Shown here in pieces: positions 9,402-17,130 of a DNA stretch of 64,000 nt. The notes beneath the pieces are model-generated. The model was not told the origin of the DNA and did not search any database. It was given only the letters and a program-made list of their open reading frames with translations. Both the position numbers and the translations under genes were made by a program. The stretch's first letter is position 1; each line of letters begins with the position of its first letter. Source of the stretch: Bacteroidia bacterium (GTDB lineage Bacteria; Bacteroidota; Bacteroidia; J057); the NCBI GenBank assembly GCA_022760475.1, contig JALEFZ010000006.1, positions 186,001-250,000 of the forward strand, in the 5' to 3' direction.

Positions 9402-10295
9402 ATGAAACACCACAGACTTATGCGTGTCCTGAATTATTTCCTGGTTAAAATTGTTATTTGTACTTCTCTACTCTTTTTATCGACGAGTTCGTTCGCACAA
9501 TATTATGGGGCGACTTCCAGGGTAGATGGTTTATGGTCTGTGGGGCTTCGTTTTGGGAATGGATGGATCGAAGGAGATGTTTCGCCACAGTTGCCAAACT
9601 ATGACCTTGGAATATATGGGCAAAAATACCTGGCGCGTTCGTTAGATGTTAGGTTTTCAGCGAATGCAGGAATTTATTCAGGACAGGATTTTTCTTCTAG
9701 CAGGGGATTTCTTGCAAACCCGGTATTGAATGGCGGGAACAATCCCGAATTGGCCTATCAGGAGGATGACTTGTATTTCCAAAACTACCAGATGAAGTGG
9801 CTGGATGCTTGTATACAACTTAAGTTGAACTTCAATCGCATGTTTGCTGAATATGGGCATGAGGATTGGGATGCCTTTATTCTAATGGGAGCAGGAGCGA
9901 TAGCTTCCCAAACTTTCATGGATGCGTTTAATTCTGGAAATAGCCAGGTCTATGACTATTCTGATTTAGCTATTGACCAGACAGACAGGGATGCTATTGT
10001 CGCAAGACTCATGGAAGTTCAGGACGGTACCTATGAAAGCCGGGCAGAGTTCGATCACATCAATTCAACCACCTTCAGGGGTATGGTCATCAACTCGCAA
10101 ATTTCAACAGGTTTTGGCTTGAGATGTAAAGTCAGCAAGTGCATGGCCCTGGGCTTTCTTGCAGAGTATAATTTCGTTGGAAGCGACCTGCTTGACGGAC
10201 AACAATGGGAAGGCTTTGGGACAAGTGTCCAATCGAGTTACGACAATGACAAACTTTTAAGGCTTGGCCTTAGCATGGACTGGGAAATCAGGTAA
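9402..10295 (+). CDS. Outer membrane beta-barrel protein, function unknown
   Basis: The 297-residue protein has a hydrophobic export signal (VKIVICTSLLFLSTSSFAQ; cleavage near 33). Many short amphipathic strands follow: LWSVGLRFGNGWIEGD, DVRFSANAGIYSG, FRGMVINSQISTGFGLRC and the closing LLRLGLSMDWEIR. The overall look is that of the DUF6089/PorG-like barrels of Bacteroidota, but I cannot name a family. Two Cys in LRCKVSKCMAL may form a disulfide. It is transcribed alone and overlaps the end of the reductase gene on the other strand by eight bases. Confidence 0.55.
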   Translation: MKHHRLMRVLNYFLVKIVICTSLLFLSTSSFAQYYGATSRVDGLWSVGLRFGNGWIEGDVSPQLPNYDLGIYGQKYLARSLDVRFSANAGIYSGQDFSSSRGFLANPVLNGGNNPELAYQEDDLYFQNYQMKWLDACIQLKLNFNRMFAEYGHEDWDAFILMGAGAIASQTFMDAFNSGNSQVYDYSDLAIDQTDRDAIVARLMEVQDGTYESRAEFDHINSTTFRGMVINSQISTGFGLRCKVSKCMALGFLAEYNFVGSDLLDGQQWEGFGTSVQSSYDNDKLLRLGLSMDWEIR

Positions 10296-11379
10296 AGGCA
10301 TCGAAGTCAATGCTAACATCATCTGAAAGGGGCTTCGCTTGACAGGTTAAAATCTCTCCATTGGCTAGCTCTTCCTCCGAAAGACTTACCCATTCGTTCA
10401 TATACACCTCTCCAGAAACTTTTTTTGCCTTACAACTAACACAGAGTCCAGAGCGACACGCATAGGCTGGGTCTAAACCTGCCTCAATGACAGCAGTAAG
10501 AATGTCTGTATTTGCCTTCACCTGAACGGTCTGAGCTTTGCCTTCCAGGACAATTTCTACCTTCCGGTCTTCGAACTCTGGCAACTCAGCAAAAAAGGAC
10601 TCTTCCTCTTCAGCTTCTTCCTCAGCTTCATGTAAAGGAATGCTAAAGTATTCAGAATGGATATCTGATGGATGAATCGCATGCTTTTCAAGTGCATCAA
10701 ATACCTCAGTCATCATAGGAGACGGTCCACAGATGAAGTACTGCTTGCGGTATTCATCTACCATGAATAACTCCAGGATTTCCTGGTATACGGTGTCAAA
10801 GTTGACCCAGCCTATGTTGCCCTTCCAAGTGGCGGAAGGCCTGGAAAGGTAATACTTAACCTCAAATCGGTCTGGGTATTTTTTCTTGAGGGTTTTCAGC
10901 TCTTGCTCAAAGATTATCGAAGCTTCATCCCTATTCCCATACCAAAGACTCAGCTTGCTTAAAGGTTCTTCCTCCAGCACTGCCTTGGTCATCGACATAA
11001 TGGGTGTTATTCCACTCCCGGCAGCAAAACATAAATAATGCCTGCTACGGTCAAGAATAGGCTCTACCCGAAAATTGCCCATGGGCTTAAGGACTTTCAA
11101 GAAATCCCCTTCCTTGATGCTGTCTTTAAGGTAGTTGGATACCAAGCCGCCTTCTACCCGCTTGATGGTAATGGCGAGTTGATGGCTTTCACCTGGATAT
11201 GATGACAAGGAGTAAGCACGTCTGTGTTCCTCGTTATCAATAGTTAAAATAAGTGTTATATATTGACCTGGAAGGTAGTTGATTGCTTCATTTTCCGTAT
11301 TTTCAAGAAAGAGGGTATAGGCATCAGCTGTCTCCTCCTTGATTCTACTTACCCTCAGTTCCAAACGATTCATTCCCAT
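10288..11379 (-). CDS. Ferredoxin-NADP reductase-type oxidoreductase with C-terminal 2Fe-2S domain (PaaE/Hmp-like)
   Basis: The 363-residue protein (from ATG 11379) has three domains. They are an FAD-binding barrel (YLPGQYITLIL, then RAYSLSS for FAD phosphate), an NAD(P)-binding domain (CFAAGSGITPIMSM, and YFICGPSPMMTEV near the end) and a plant-type ferredoxin domain. The last carries CRSGLCVSCKAKK with a fourth Cys in ILTCQA. An acidic linker (EEAEEEE) joins the last two. It moves electrons from NAD(P)H through FAD to the 2Fe-2S cluster for an oxygenase or desaturase partner that is not in the window. A TTG 15 codons upstream is an alternative start. The NADH dehydrogenase gene diverges from it. 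Confidence 0.85.
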   Translation of the reverse strand: MGMNRLELRVSRIKEETADAYTLFLENTENEAINYLPGQYITLILTIDNEEHRRAYSLSSYPGESHQLAITIKRVEGGLVSNYLKDSIKEGDFLKVLKPMGNFRVEPILDRSRHYLCFAAGSGITPIMSMTKAVLEEEPLSKLSLWYGNRDEASIIFEQELKTLKKKYPDRFEVKYYLSRPSATWKGNIGWVNFDTVYQEILELFMVDEYRKQYFICGPSPMMTEVFDALEKHAIHPSDIHSEYFSIPLHEAEEEAEEEESFFAELPEFEDRKVEIVLEGKAQTVQVKANTDILTAVIEAGLDPAYACRSGLCVSCKAKKVSGEVYMNEWVSLSEEELANGEILTCQAKPLSDDVSIDFDAFT

Positions 11380-11503
11380 TTTTCTCAATGTAGATTGCCA
11401 CGCAATTAAGAAAGAATTAGCCAAAGGTTAATGTTTTAAATAAGGTGAATTTAAGCCAACTTCTTTTTTAGTAGGGCGTACAATAAATAGCTTCCAGAAA
11501 AAA

Positions 11504-12823
11504 TTGAAAATTATGAAAGCAAACCTTCCCAACACAGATTTACCCAGAGTGGTAGTTATAGGAGGAGGATATGGAGGCATCACTGTAGCACAAGCCTTAA
11601 GAAAAGCACCTGTGCAGGTGGTGATGATCGATAAGAACAATTATCATACCTTCCAACCCTTACTCTATCAAGTTGCTTCCGGTGGCTTAGAGCCGGACTC
11701 GATTGCGTTTCCCCTAAGGAAAATGTTTGCCAAACAGAAGAACTTTACGTTCCGCTGGGCAGAAGTTGACAGGGTGCACCCGGATAAAAAGTGCATAGAA
11801 ACCAGCATTGGTACCATCAATTACGACTACCTTGTCATTGCGACAGGAAGTAAAACGAATTTCTTTGGAAATAAAGAAATCGAAACCAATGCCCTCGGCA
11901 TGAAGAGCATCCCTGAATCTTTGGATTTGAGGAGCCTTATCTTACAGAATTTTGAAGAAGCTCATGATCATCAGAGTACGGAGGTACAGGACAGATTGAT
12001 GGGTTTTGTAGTAGTGGGTGGTGGACCTACGGGAGTCGAGACCGCTGGAGCCCTGGCAGAGTTGAAAGCTCACGTTCTTCCAAGCGATTATCCAGACCTT
12101 GATTTGGATCTAATGGACATTCACCTCATCGAGGCAGGCGGACGAATCCTGAAAGGGATGTCCGAAAACTCAAGCCAAGATGCCTTGAGATCACTTGAGA
12201 AATTAGGGGTTAGCGTTCACCTGAACACCCTCGTAACCAGCTTCGACGGAAGTGTGGTTGAAACCAAAAGCGGTGAAAAGATCGACGCCTCTACCGTGAT
12301 TTGGGCGGCAGGGGTTCAAGGCGCAGCCATTGACGGCTTGGAAGAAGCCATCGAGCAAAGGCCAAACAGGCTTAAAGTAGATAAGTATAACCGCGTAGAG
12401 GGCTATGAAGATGTCTTCGCCGTCGGAGACATTGCCTTGATGCAAACCGAAGAGTACGAGCGGGGACATCCCATGGTGGCTCCTGTGGCTATGCAGATGG
12501 GAGAGCATTTGGGTAAAAACCTTGCTCAAATGTTTAAAGGTGCTCCACTGAAGCCTTTTAGATACTTCGACAAAGGATCTATGGCAACCATCGGTAGAAA
12601 CAAAGCCGTGCTAGACTTGGGTAAGTTGCACCTGAGAGGAATCGTAGCGTGGCTCGGGTGGATGTTCGTTCATATTTTTTACCTGATTGGATTCAGGAAT
12701 AAAGTAGTCGTTTTTGTCAATTGGGTATGGAGTTATTTTACTTATGACAAAGGAACCAGGTTAATTATTCGACCATATAAACGAAAAGATAAAAATAGTA
12801 AAGAGAAAGTGGCGGCAGGATAG
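11504..12823 (+). CDS. Type II NADH dehydrogenase (NAD(P)/FAD-dependent oxidoreductase)
   Basis: The 439-residue flavoprotein moves electrons from NADH to quinone without pumping protons. The first Rossmann fold is RVVVIGGGYGGITVAQAL (FAD, about 15-32), followed by NNYHTFQPLLYQVASGGLEP, typical of NDH-2. The second fold is GFVVVGGGPTGVETAGALAE (NADH, about 167-186). The FAD-contact motif is DVFAVGDIAL. The C-terminal part (about 365-425) is hydrophobic and basic (VAWLGWMFVHIFYLIGF), consistent with membrane attachment. MKIMKAN gives two possible starts three residues apart. It is monocistronic with its own terminator. Confidence 0.9.
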   Translation: MKIMKANLPNTDLPRVVVIGGGYGGITVAQALRKAPVQVVMIDKNNYHTFQPLLYQVASGGLEPDSIAFPLRKMFAKQKNFTFRWAEVDRVHPDKKCIETSIGTINYDYLVIATGSKTNFFGNKEIETNALGMKSIPESLDLRSLILQNFEEAHDHQSTEVQDRLMGFVVVGGGPTGVETAGALAELKAHVLPSDYPDLDLDLMDIHLIEAGGRILKGMSENSSQDALRSLEKLGVSVHLNTLVTSFDGSVVETKSGEKIDASTVIWAAGVQGAAIDGLEEAIEQRPNRLKVDKYNRVEGYEDVFAVGDIALMQTEEYERGHPMVAPVAMQMGEHLGKNLAQMFKGAPLKPFRYFDKGSMATIGRNKAVLDLGKLHLRGIVAWLGWMFVHIFYLIGFRNKVVVFVNWVWSYFTYDKGTRLIIRPYKRKDKNSKEKVAAG

Positions 12824-12852
12824 GGAAATCTCCTGACTTGCACATAAATAAT

Positions 12853-12885
12853 ATGGGAACCATTCATTGGTTCCCATTTCTTTTT
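12853..12885 (+). terminator. Intrinsic terminator after the NADH dehydrogenase gene
   Basis: ATGGGAACCA and TGGTTCCCAT form a 10-bp stem with a five-base loop, followed by TTCTTTTTG. It lies 30 bases past the stop. Confidence 0.88.
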
Positions 12886-13052
12886 GTCCTACAGTTCATT
12901 TTTTGATGAAATGACACAGAAGAAAGAAATTTCATTAACTTTCAATCGTTATTAGAGTTAAATTTCATATTTCTGTATTGTCAAAAAAACAGGATTCTAA
13001 AAAAGAATTATTTTTAAACTATCTCTCTTTCAGGCATATCATTTTCGATAAA

Positions 13053-13913
13053 ATGAATCAATCCACACCACTCAGAAACAATCTTATTGTCTTAGGTTTT
13101 CTCTGCTTCGCCATCTTCTTCGGAAATAGTTTATTCGCACAGCGCTCCGCAAAAATTTCCCTTGGATCAGGTACTACCTACTACAATGGAGACCTTACCG
13201 ATGGTTTCCTGAATAATTTATACCGACCTACCATCTCAGTAGGCCTTTCATACTATGTAAATCCGTGGGTATCCATTCGCGGAGAAGTAAACCAGGCCTG
13301 GATTGGCGCTGCTGATTCATTGGTTACTGATCCCATTAGATCACAAAGGAACCTGCACTTTCGATCTGCCGTAACCGACTTTTCGGTTCAATTGGTGATT
13401 GAATTGCTCGAAGACAGGAGTATAGGTAAGGCTTTTGGCAAGTCTGTTCATTTTACGCCATATGTCTTTGGAGGTATAGGCGGTTTTGCGTTCCGACCTA
13501 TGGGTCTTTTCCAGGGTGAATATTACGACCTTCAGTCTCTGGGTACCGAAGGACAATTTCTGATTGGCTCTACAACTTCTCCTTATTCCAGATTTCAGCT
13601 AAATATACCCTTTGGTGGAGGAATCGAATATAGATTTGGAAAAAACTGGGGAATGCAGATAGAAGCCAGTTATAGATACCTCTTTACAGATTATTTGGAC
13701 GATATCAGTACTGTATTTCCTGACCAGGAGGCGATGAGAAATGCAAATCCTGTGGCAGCATACTTCGCCAATCCCTCTGGGAACTTTGACTTATTTACTG
13801 ATGGGTCGCCAAGGGGCAATCCAAGATTGGTAGATTCTTATATCTTTGTCAGTGTGAAAGCCGTTTATTTCTTCGAGAAAGTTTCCAGATTCTCTCGTTG
13901 TTACAACAGATAA
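13053..13913 (+). CDS. DUF6089-like outer membrane beta-barrel protein
   Basis: The protein has 286 residues from the ATG at 13053, chosen because a signal peptide (NLIVLGFLCFAIFFGNSLFAQ) follows directly; a TTG 25 codons earlier adds a charged stretch. The mature start SAKISLGSGTTYYNGDL, then YRPTISVGLSYYVNPWVSIRGE and GGGIEYRFGKNWGMQIEASYRY, match the DUF6089 family (PorG-type barrels near the type IX secretion and gliding machinery). A role in secretion is only inferred from the family. A 10-bp-stem terminator follows. Confidence 0.7.
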   Translation: MNQSTPLRNNLIVLGFLCFAIFFGNSLFAQRSAKISLGSGTTYYNGDLTDGFLNNLYRPTISVGLSYYVNPWVSIRGEVNQAWIGAADSLVTDPIRSQRNLHFRSAVTDFSVQLVIELLEDRSIGKAFGKSVHFTPYVFGGIGGFAFRPMGLFQGEYYDLQSLGTEGQFLIGSTTSPYSRFQLNIPFGGGIEYRFGKNWGMQIEASYRYLFTDYLDDISTVFPDQEAMRNANPVAAYFANPSGNFDLFTDGSPRGNPRLVDSYIFVSVKAVYFFEKVSRFSRCYNR

Positions 13914-13958
13914 AATACTTTTTCAGGTTCTGCCTGAGATTGTTAAATATTTTTTGGG

Positions 13959-13995
13959 ATGCGCCTCTGTTTTTTGATAGAGGCGCATTATTTTA
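13959..13995 (+). terminator. Intrinsic terminator between the barrel gene and the first Nudix gene
   Basis: ATGCGCCTCT and AGAGGCGCAT form a 10-bp stem with a 10-base loop, followed by TATTTTATG. It lies 45 bases past the barrel stop, and its position argues against a Nudix start upstream of it. Confidence 0.85.
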
Positions 13996-14038
13996 TGCGT
14001 TTGGATACACTACCCCCGTTTTTAATTATCGATTCCAC

Positions 14039-14683
14039 ATGGTATTTCAACCAGATATAATAGACAAGCTCAAAAGATCATTTGAAAATCCCCTCCCAGG
14101 GCTTGATGCACATCTTGAGATGGCTCCTCCTCTTTTTCATAAGTTTACCAAGACCATGAAAATCCCGGAGAATGCAAGGGAAGCCGCAGTCTTGCTCTTG
14201 CTCTACGTGGATAATGGAAAGCTCTACATTCCTTTTATGAGGCGTACTGAGGATGGGCGTGTCCATGGGGGGCAGATTAGTTTTCCAGGTGGCAGGGTGG
14301 AGGAATCGGATCCGGACTACACTTTCACTGCCATAAGAGAGGCAGAAGAAGAGTTTGGCATTAAGTCTGAATCACTTGATATGGTTGGTGCCATGAGTCA
14401 ATTATACATTGTACCGAGCAACTTCATCGTTCACCCCAGGGTGGCCTTTTTGAACGAGAAGCCTAATTTCATTCCGAATGAAGAAGAAGTCGCAGAGATT
14501 ATTGAGGTTGAATTGGGGGTATTGTTGGAAAAAAGTACGCGTCAACTTGTAAAGAAGAAGTTGCATACTGGCCATGAGATTGAGGTGCCTTCTTTTTATG
14601 TGAATTCAGATACAATTATATGGGGTGGAACTTCCATGATGTTAGCTGAATTTTTAGCAATCTTTGAAAATATTTATCAATAA
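14039..14683 (+). CDS. Nudix hydrolase, CoA pyrophosphatase type, copy 1
   Basis: The protein has 214 residues from the ATG at 14039. An in-frame TTG at 13898 is rejected because the terminator lies between them and the extra residues do not look like the family. The Nudix box runs GGRVEESDPDYTFTAIREAE and on to EEFGI, preceded by RRTEDGRVHGGQISFPGG. That is the extended signature of CoA diphosphatases, which split CoA to 3',5'-ADP and 4'-phosphopantetheine with Mg2+. The start ENPLPGLDAH is shared with the second copy (SDPLPGLQAQ) only 65 bases downstream, so the two are tandem paralogues. Confidence 0.88.
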   Translation: MVFQPDIIDKLKRSFENPLPGLDAHLEMAPPLFHKFTKTMKIPENAREAAVLLLLYVDNGKLYIPFMRRTEDGRVHGGQISFPGGRVEESDPDYTFTAIREAEEEFGIKSESLDMVGAMSQLYIVPSNFIVHPRVAFLNEKPNFIPNEEEVAEIIEVELGVLLEKSTRQLVKKKLHTGHEIEVPSFYVNSDTIIWGGTSMMLAEFLAIFENIYQ

Positions 14684-14720
14684 CTGCGTATATGTTAATC
14701 ACCCCTTAAAAATTCGTAGT

Positions 14721-14728
14721 TATTTTTG
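14721..14728 (+). promoter_or_regulatory. Candidate -7 box of the second Nudix gene
   Basis: TATTTTTG matches TAnnTTTG exactly and ends 19 bases before the TTG at 14748. It supports both separate transcription and that start codon. Confidence 0.45.
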
Positions 14729-14747
14729 TGAAAAATAAATTTAATAG

Positions 14748-15350
14748 TTGATTAAGTTACTCAGAAGCAGGCTATCAGATCCCCTTCCCGGCCTGCAGGC
14801 ACAACTGGAATTGGCAACCTCAGGTAGAGGGAGTCATTGGGTAGTTCGTCCCGATCACAAAATGGGAGGAGTTTTGATCTTGCTTTATCCCAAGTTGGGT
14901 CAATGGTATATTTTGTTGATGAAACGAACTGAAGACGGCGGTGCTCATAGTGGACAGATTTGCTTTCCAGGTGGGCGCATGGAGAAGGGTGATTCAAATA
15001 TTTCTTTTACTGCATTGAGAGAGAGTTGGGAAGAATTGGGAATCGTACCATCGGAGGTAGAAGTCATGGGGCAGCTGACGGAATTGTATATCCCGATCAG
15101 TAACTACCTGGTAGTTCCTACGCTTGGGATTGCAGGAAAAGCACCTCGATTTGTTCCGAATGCCTCTGAAGTATCCGCGGTTATTGAAGCTCCCTTGAGC
15201 TATCTCCTTTCCCCTGCCAGCAGGACTTATGCCGAGGTAGTCAATAGCCGAGGCCTTCATATGGAAGTCCCTGCCTTTGTCGTTAATGGCGAAGTAGTCT
15301 GGGGAGCTACAGCAATGATGCTCAATGAATTGCTAGCCCTGATGAGGTAA
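14748..15350 (+). CDS. Nudix hydrolase, CoA pyrophosphatase type, copy 2
   Basis: The protein has 200 residues starting with TTG. The region aligning with copy 1 (LSDPLPGLQAQLELA) begins within ten codons, no in-frame ATG or GTG exists before it, and a -7 box lies just upstream. The Nudix box is GGRMEKGDSNISFTALRESW then EELGI, preceded by KRTEDGGAHSGQICFPGG, so the catalytic Glu residues are kept. The reaction should match copy 1 (CoA or acyl-CoA diphosphate cleavage). Divergence between the copies outside the box suggests different substrates. It is convergent with the deacetylase gene, five bases away. Confidence 0.86.
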   Translation: MIKLLRSRLSDPLPGLQAQLELATSGRGSHWVVRPDHKMGGVLILLYPKLGQWYILLMKRTEDGGAHSGQICFPGGRMEKGDSNISFTALRESWEELGIVPSEVEVMGQLTELYIPISNYLVVPTLGIAGKAPRFVPNASEVSAVIEAPLSYLLSPASRTYAEVVNSRGLHMEVPAFVVNGEVVWGATAMMLNELLALMR

Positions 15351-15355
15351 GAAGT

Positions 15356-16003
15356 CTAACCCTGATAAGCCCTTTGGGCGATAGGGATTCCCATGAACTC
15401 ATAGCCCATGCTTTCCAATTGCATCAAGATTTCGGGTAAGGCCTTTTCCAAACGTGGGAAGGCCTGTTTGGTATCATGAAAGCCAATAATTGCTCCTGGA
15501 GTGATGTGATCAATGACTCCTTTGCTGATCTCCTGAGCGCTTAGTTTTTCATCAAAATCGCCACTCATAAAACTCATCATCACAATTTTATGGGTTCTCT
15601 TGATATACCTTGCCTTGGTCTGCGTAATGTGGATGTATGGGGGGCGAAAAAGGCGCGCGTGTTTTCCTGTATACTCAAAAATGCTTTGCTGACCTTTTAG
15701 AAAGTCTCTCAGGTAGGTTCTAAGAGGAGTTTTCCAGCCATCAAGGTGCTTGTAGCCATGGTTTCCAATGACATGTCCACCATCAATCATCCTGTGGACA
15801 GTCTCAGGATATTTTTCAACATTTTGCCCCAATAGGAAAAATGTACCCGTCGCATCAAAAGTTTCCAGAAGATCCATTACCCAATTGCTTACTTCGGGAT
15901 CAGGACCATCATCAAATGTAAGGTAGACTATTTTCTCGTTGGTAGGCATTGACCATGTCAGTTGAGAATAATAGCTCTTTACGATTTGAGGAATTTTTTT
16001 CAT
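15356..16003 (-). CDS. Polysaccharide deacetylase family protein (NodB homology, CE4)
   Basis: The protein has 215 residues from the ATG at 16003; a TTG four codons earlier is less likely. The NodB motifs are present: VYLTFDDGPDP (catalytic Asp and metal Asp), GNHGYKH (metal His pair), RLFRPPY, and IIGFHDT near the C-terminus. Such enzymes remove N-acetyl groups from chitin oligomers, peptidoglycan or exopolysaccharide. There is no signal peptide, which is unusual for a cell-wall enzyme, so it may act inside the cell or on lipid-linked precursors. The substrate is unknown. Confidence 0.85.
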   Translation of the reverse strand: MKKIPQIVKSYYSQLTWSMPTNEKIVYLTFDDGPDPEVSNWVMDLLETFDATGTFFLLGQNVEKYPETVHRMIDGGHVIGNHGYKHLDGWKTPLRTYLRDFLKGQQSIFEYTGKHARLFRPPYIHITQTKARYIKRTHKIVMMSFMSGDFDEKLSAQEISKGVIDHITPGAIIGFHDTKQAFPRLEKALPEILMQLESMGYEFMGIPIAQRAYQG

Positions 16004-16029
16004 ATAAATCTTCAAGGAATATTTTTTAG

Positions 16030-16878
16030 TCAGGAAAATACATTTGGCGCCATTGAAAGGGCGCTTTGCAAAGCTTCAGGATTTAATCCTGTTTGTATTT
16101 GGTTTTCGTGGCAAAATTCAAGCAAGGACTCGGTAGATATGTTTCCTACCAACTCATCTTTGGCAAAAGGGCAGCCTCCGAATCCATTCACCGCTACATC
16201 GAAACGTCTACAGCCAGCCGCCCATGCAGCCTTGATTTTAATTTGACGTTCATGTGGAGCTGCATGAAAGTGGGCACCTATGCTCAAATCGCTCAAGTTG
16301 GGCAATAGGTTGCCAAAAACTTCTGTGATCAATTCGGCAGAAGCATTTCCAACAGTATCTGCAAGAGCTATCGTTTTGATACCCAATGCCTTCATTTCAT
16401 TTGCCCATTTTTCAATTTCTTCTACACTCCATGGATCTCCATATGGATTTCCAAATGCCATAGAAAGGTAGACCAGCAGTTCTTGTCCACTTTTTTGGCA
16501 GATTTCCTGTATTTCTTTGACCAGATCCAGGGATTGAGCAATGGTTTTTCTTGTATTTCGAATTTGAAAAGTCTCGGATATCGAAAAAGGATAGCCTAGG
16601 TAGGTGATTTCTGAGTGCTTGGAAGCATCTTCGGCTCCTCTCTTATTGGCAACAATGGCCAGCAACTTACTTTGGGTAATCTCCAGGTCAAGGCCTTCCA
16701 ATACTTCTCTGGTATCAGCCATTTGGGGAATCGCCTTGGGAGAAACGAAACTACCAAAGTCTACCGTATCAAAGCCTACTTTTAACAATTGATTGATATA
16801 CTCAATTTTCATCTCTGTAGGGATGGGATGGGTAATTCCTTGCATGGCATCCCTTGGGCATTCCGTAATTTGAATCAT
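16030..16878 (-). CDS. Hydroxymethylglutaryl-CoA lyase
   Basis: The 282-residue HMGL-like TIM barrel cleaves HMG-CoA to acetyl-CoA and acetoacetate in leucine or ketone-body breakdown. ITECPRDAMQGI at the N-terminus is the metal- and substrate-binding strand. VDFGSFVSPKAIPQMAD, ALADTVGNAS and GAHFHAAP (metal His pair) follow in order. GFGGCPFAKDELVGNIST carries the active-site Cys loop. The length is slightly below the usual 300. The deacetylase gene follows after 26 bases on the same strand, so the two may be co-transcribed without an obvious link. Confidence 0.9.
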   Translation of the reverse strand: MIQITECPRDAMQGITHPIPTEMKIEYINQLLKVGFDTVDFGSFVSPKAIPQMADTREVLEGLDLEITQSKLLAIVANKRGAEDASKHSEITYLGYPFSISETFQIRNTRKTIAQSLDLVKEIQEICQKSGQELLVYLSMAFGNPYGDPWSVEEIEKWANEMKALGIKTIALADTVGNASAELITEVFGNLLPNLSDLSIGAHFHAAPHERQIKIKAAWAAGCRRFDVAVNGFGGCPFAKDELVGNISTESLLEFCHENQIQTGLNPEALQSALSMAPNVFS

Positions 16879-16900
16879 AAAAGCAGCTATTGAGGTGAGG

Positions 16901-16908
16901 CAAATGTA
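16901..16908 (-). promoter_or_regulatory. Candidate -7 box of the HMG-CoA lyase gene
   Basis: Read on the minus strand this is TACATTTG, an exact TAnnTTTG match, ending 22 bases before the ATG at 16878. No clear -33 box is visible. Confidence 0.45.
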
Positions 16909-17059
16909 GGAATTCTGAGTAGCATAATATGCAGGATTTCCATAAAAATTGAAACAATTTCACCTAAATGTTTAGCATTCCTTTTACATAAGACAAATTG
17001 ATACTGGTTAGGGGAATTTGATAGAAATGAGATCAAAAAATTCTCATTTGGAATAGAAA

Positions 17060-17104
17060 ATAAAAAACCTGAAGGGATTTCCAGATCGAAAATTCCTTCA
17101 GGTT
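17060..17104 (-). terminator. Intrinsic terminator after the TPR gene
   Basis: AACCTGAAGG and CCTTCAGGTT form a 10-bp stem closing a 19-base loop. Read on the minus strand, TTTTTATTTT follows. It lies 27 bases beyond the TPR protein stop. Confidence 0.88.
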
Positions 17105-17130
17105 CTAATTGAGGATTGATTTTATCTTGT

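Noticed and set aside
13898-14038. Longer TTG-started form of the first Nudix gene
   Set aside because: A strong terminator (13959-13988) lies within it, it overlaps the preceding gene, and the added residues are not Nudix-like.
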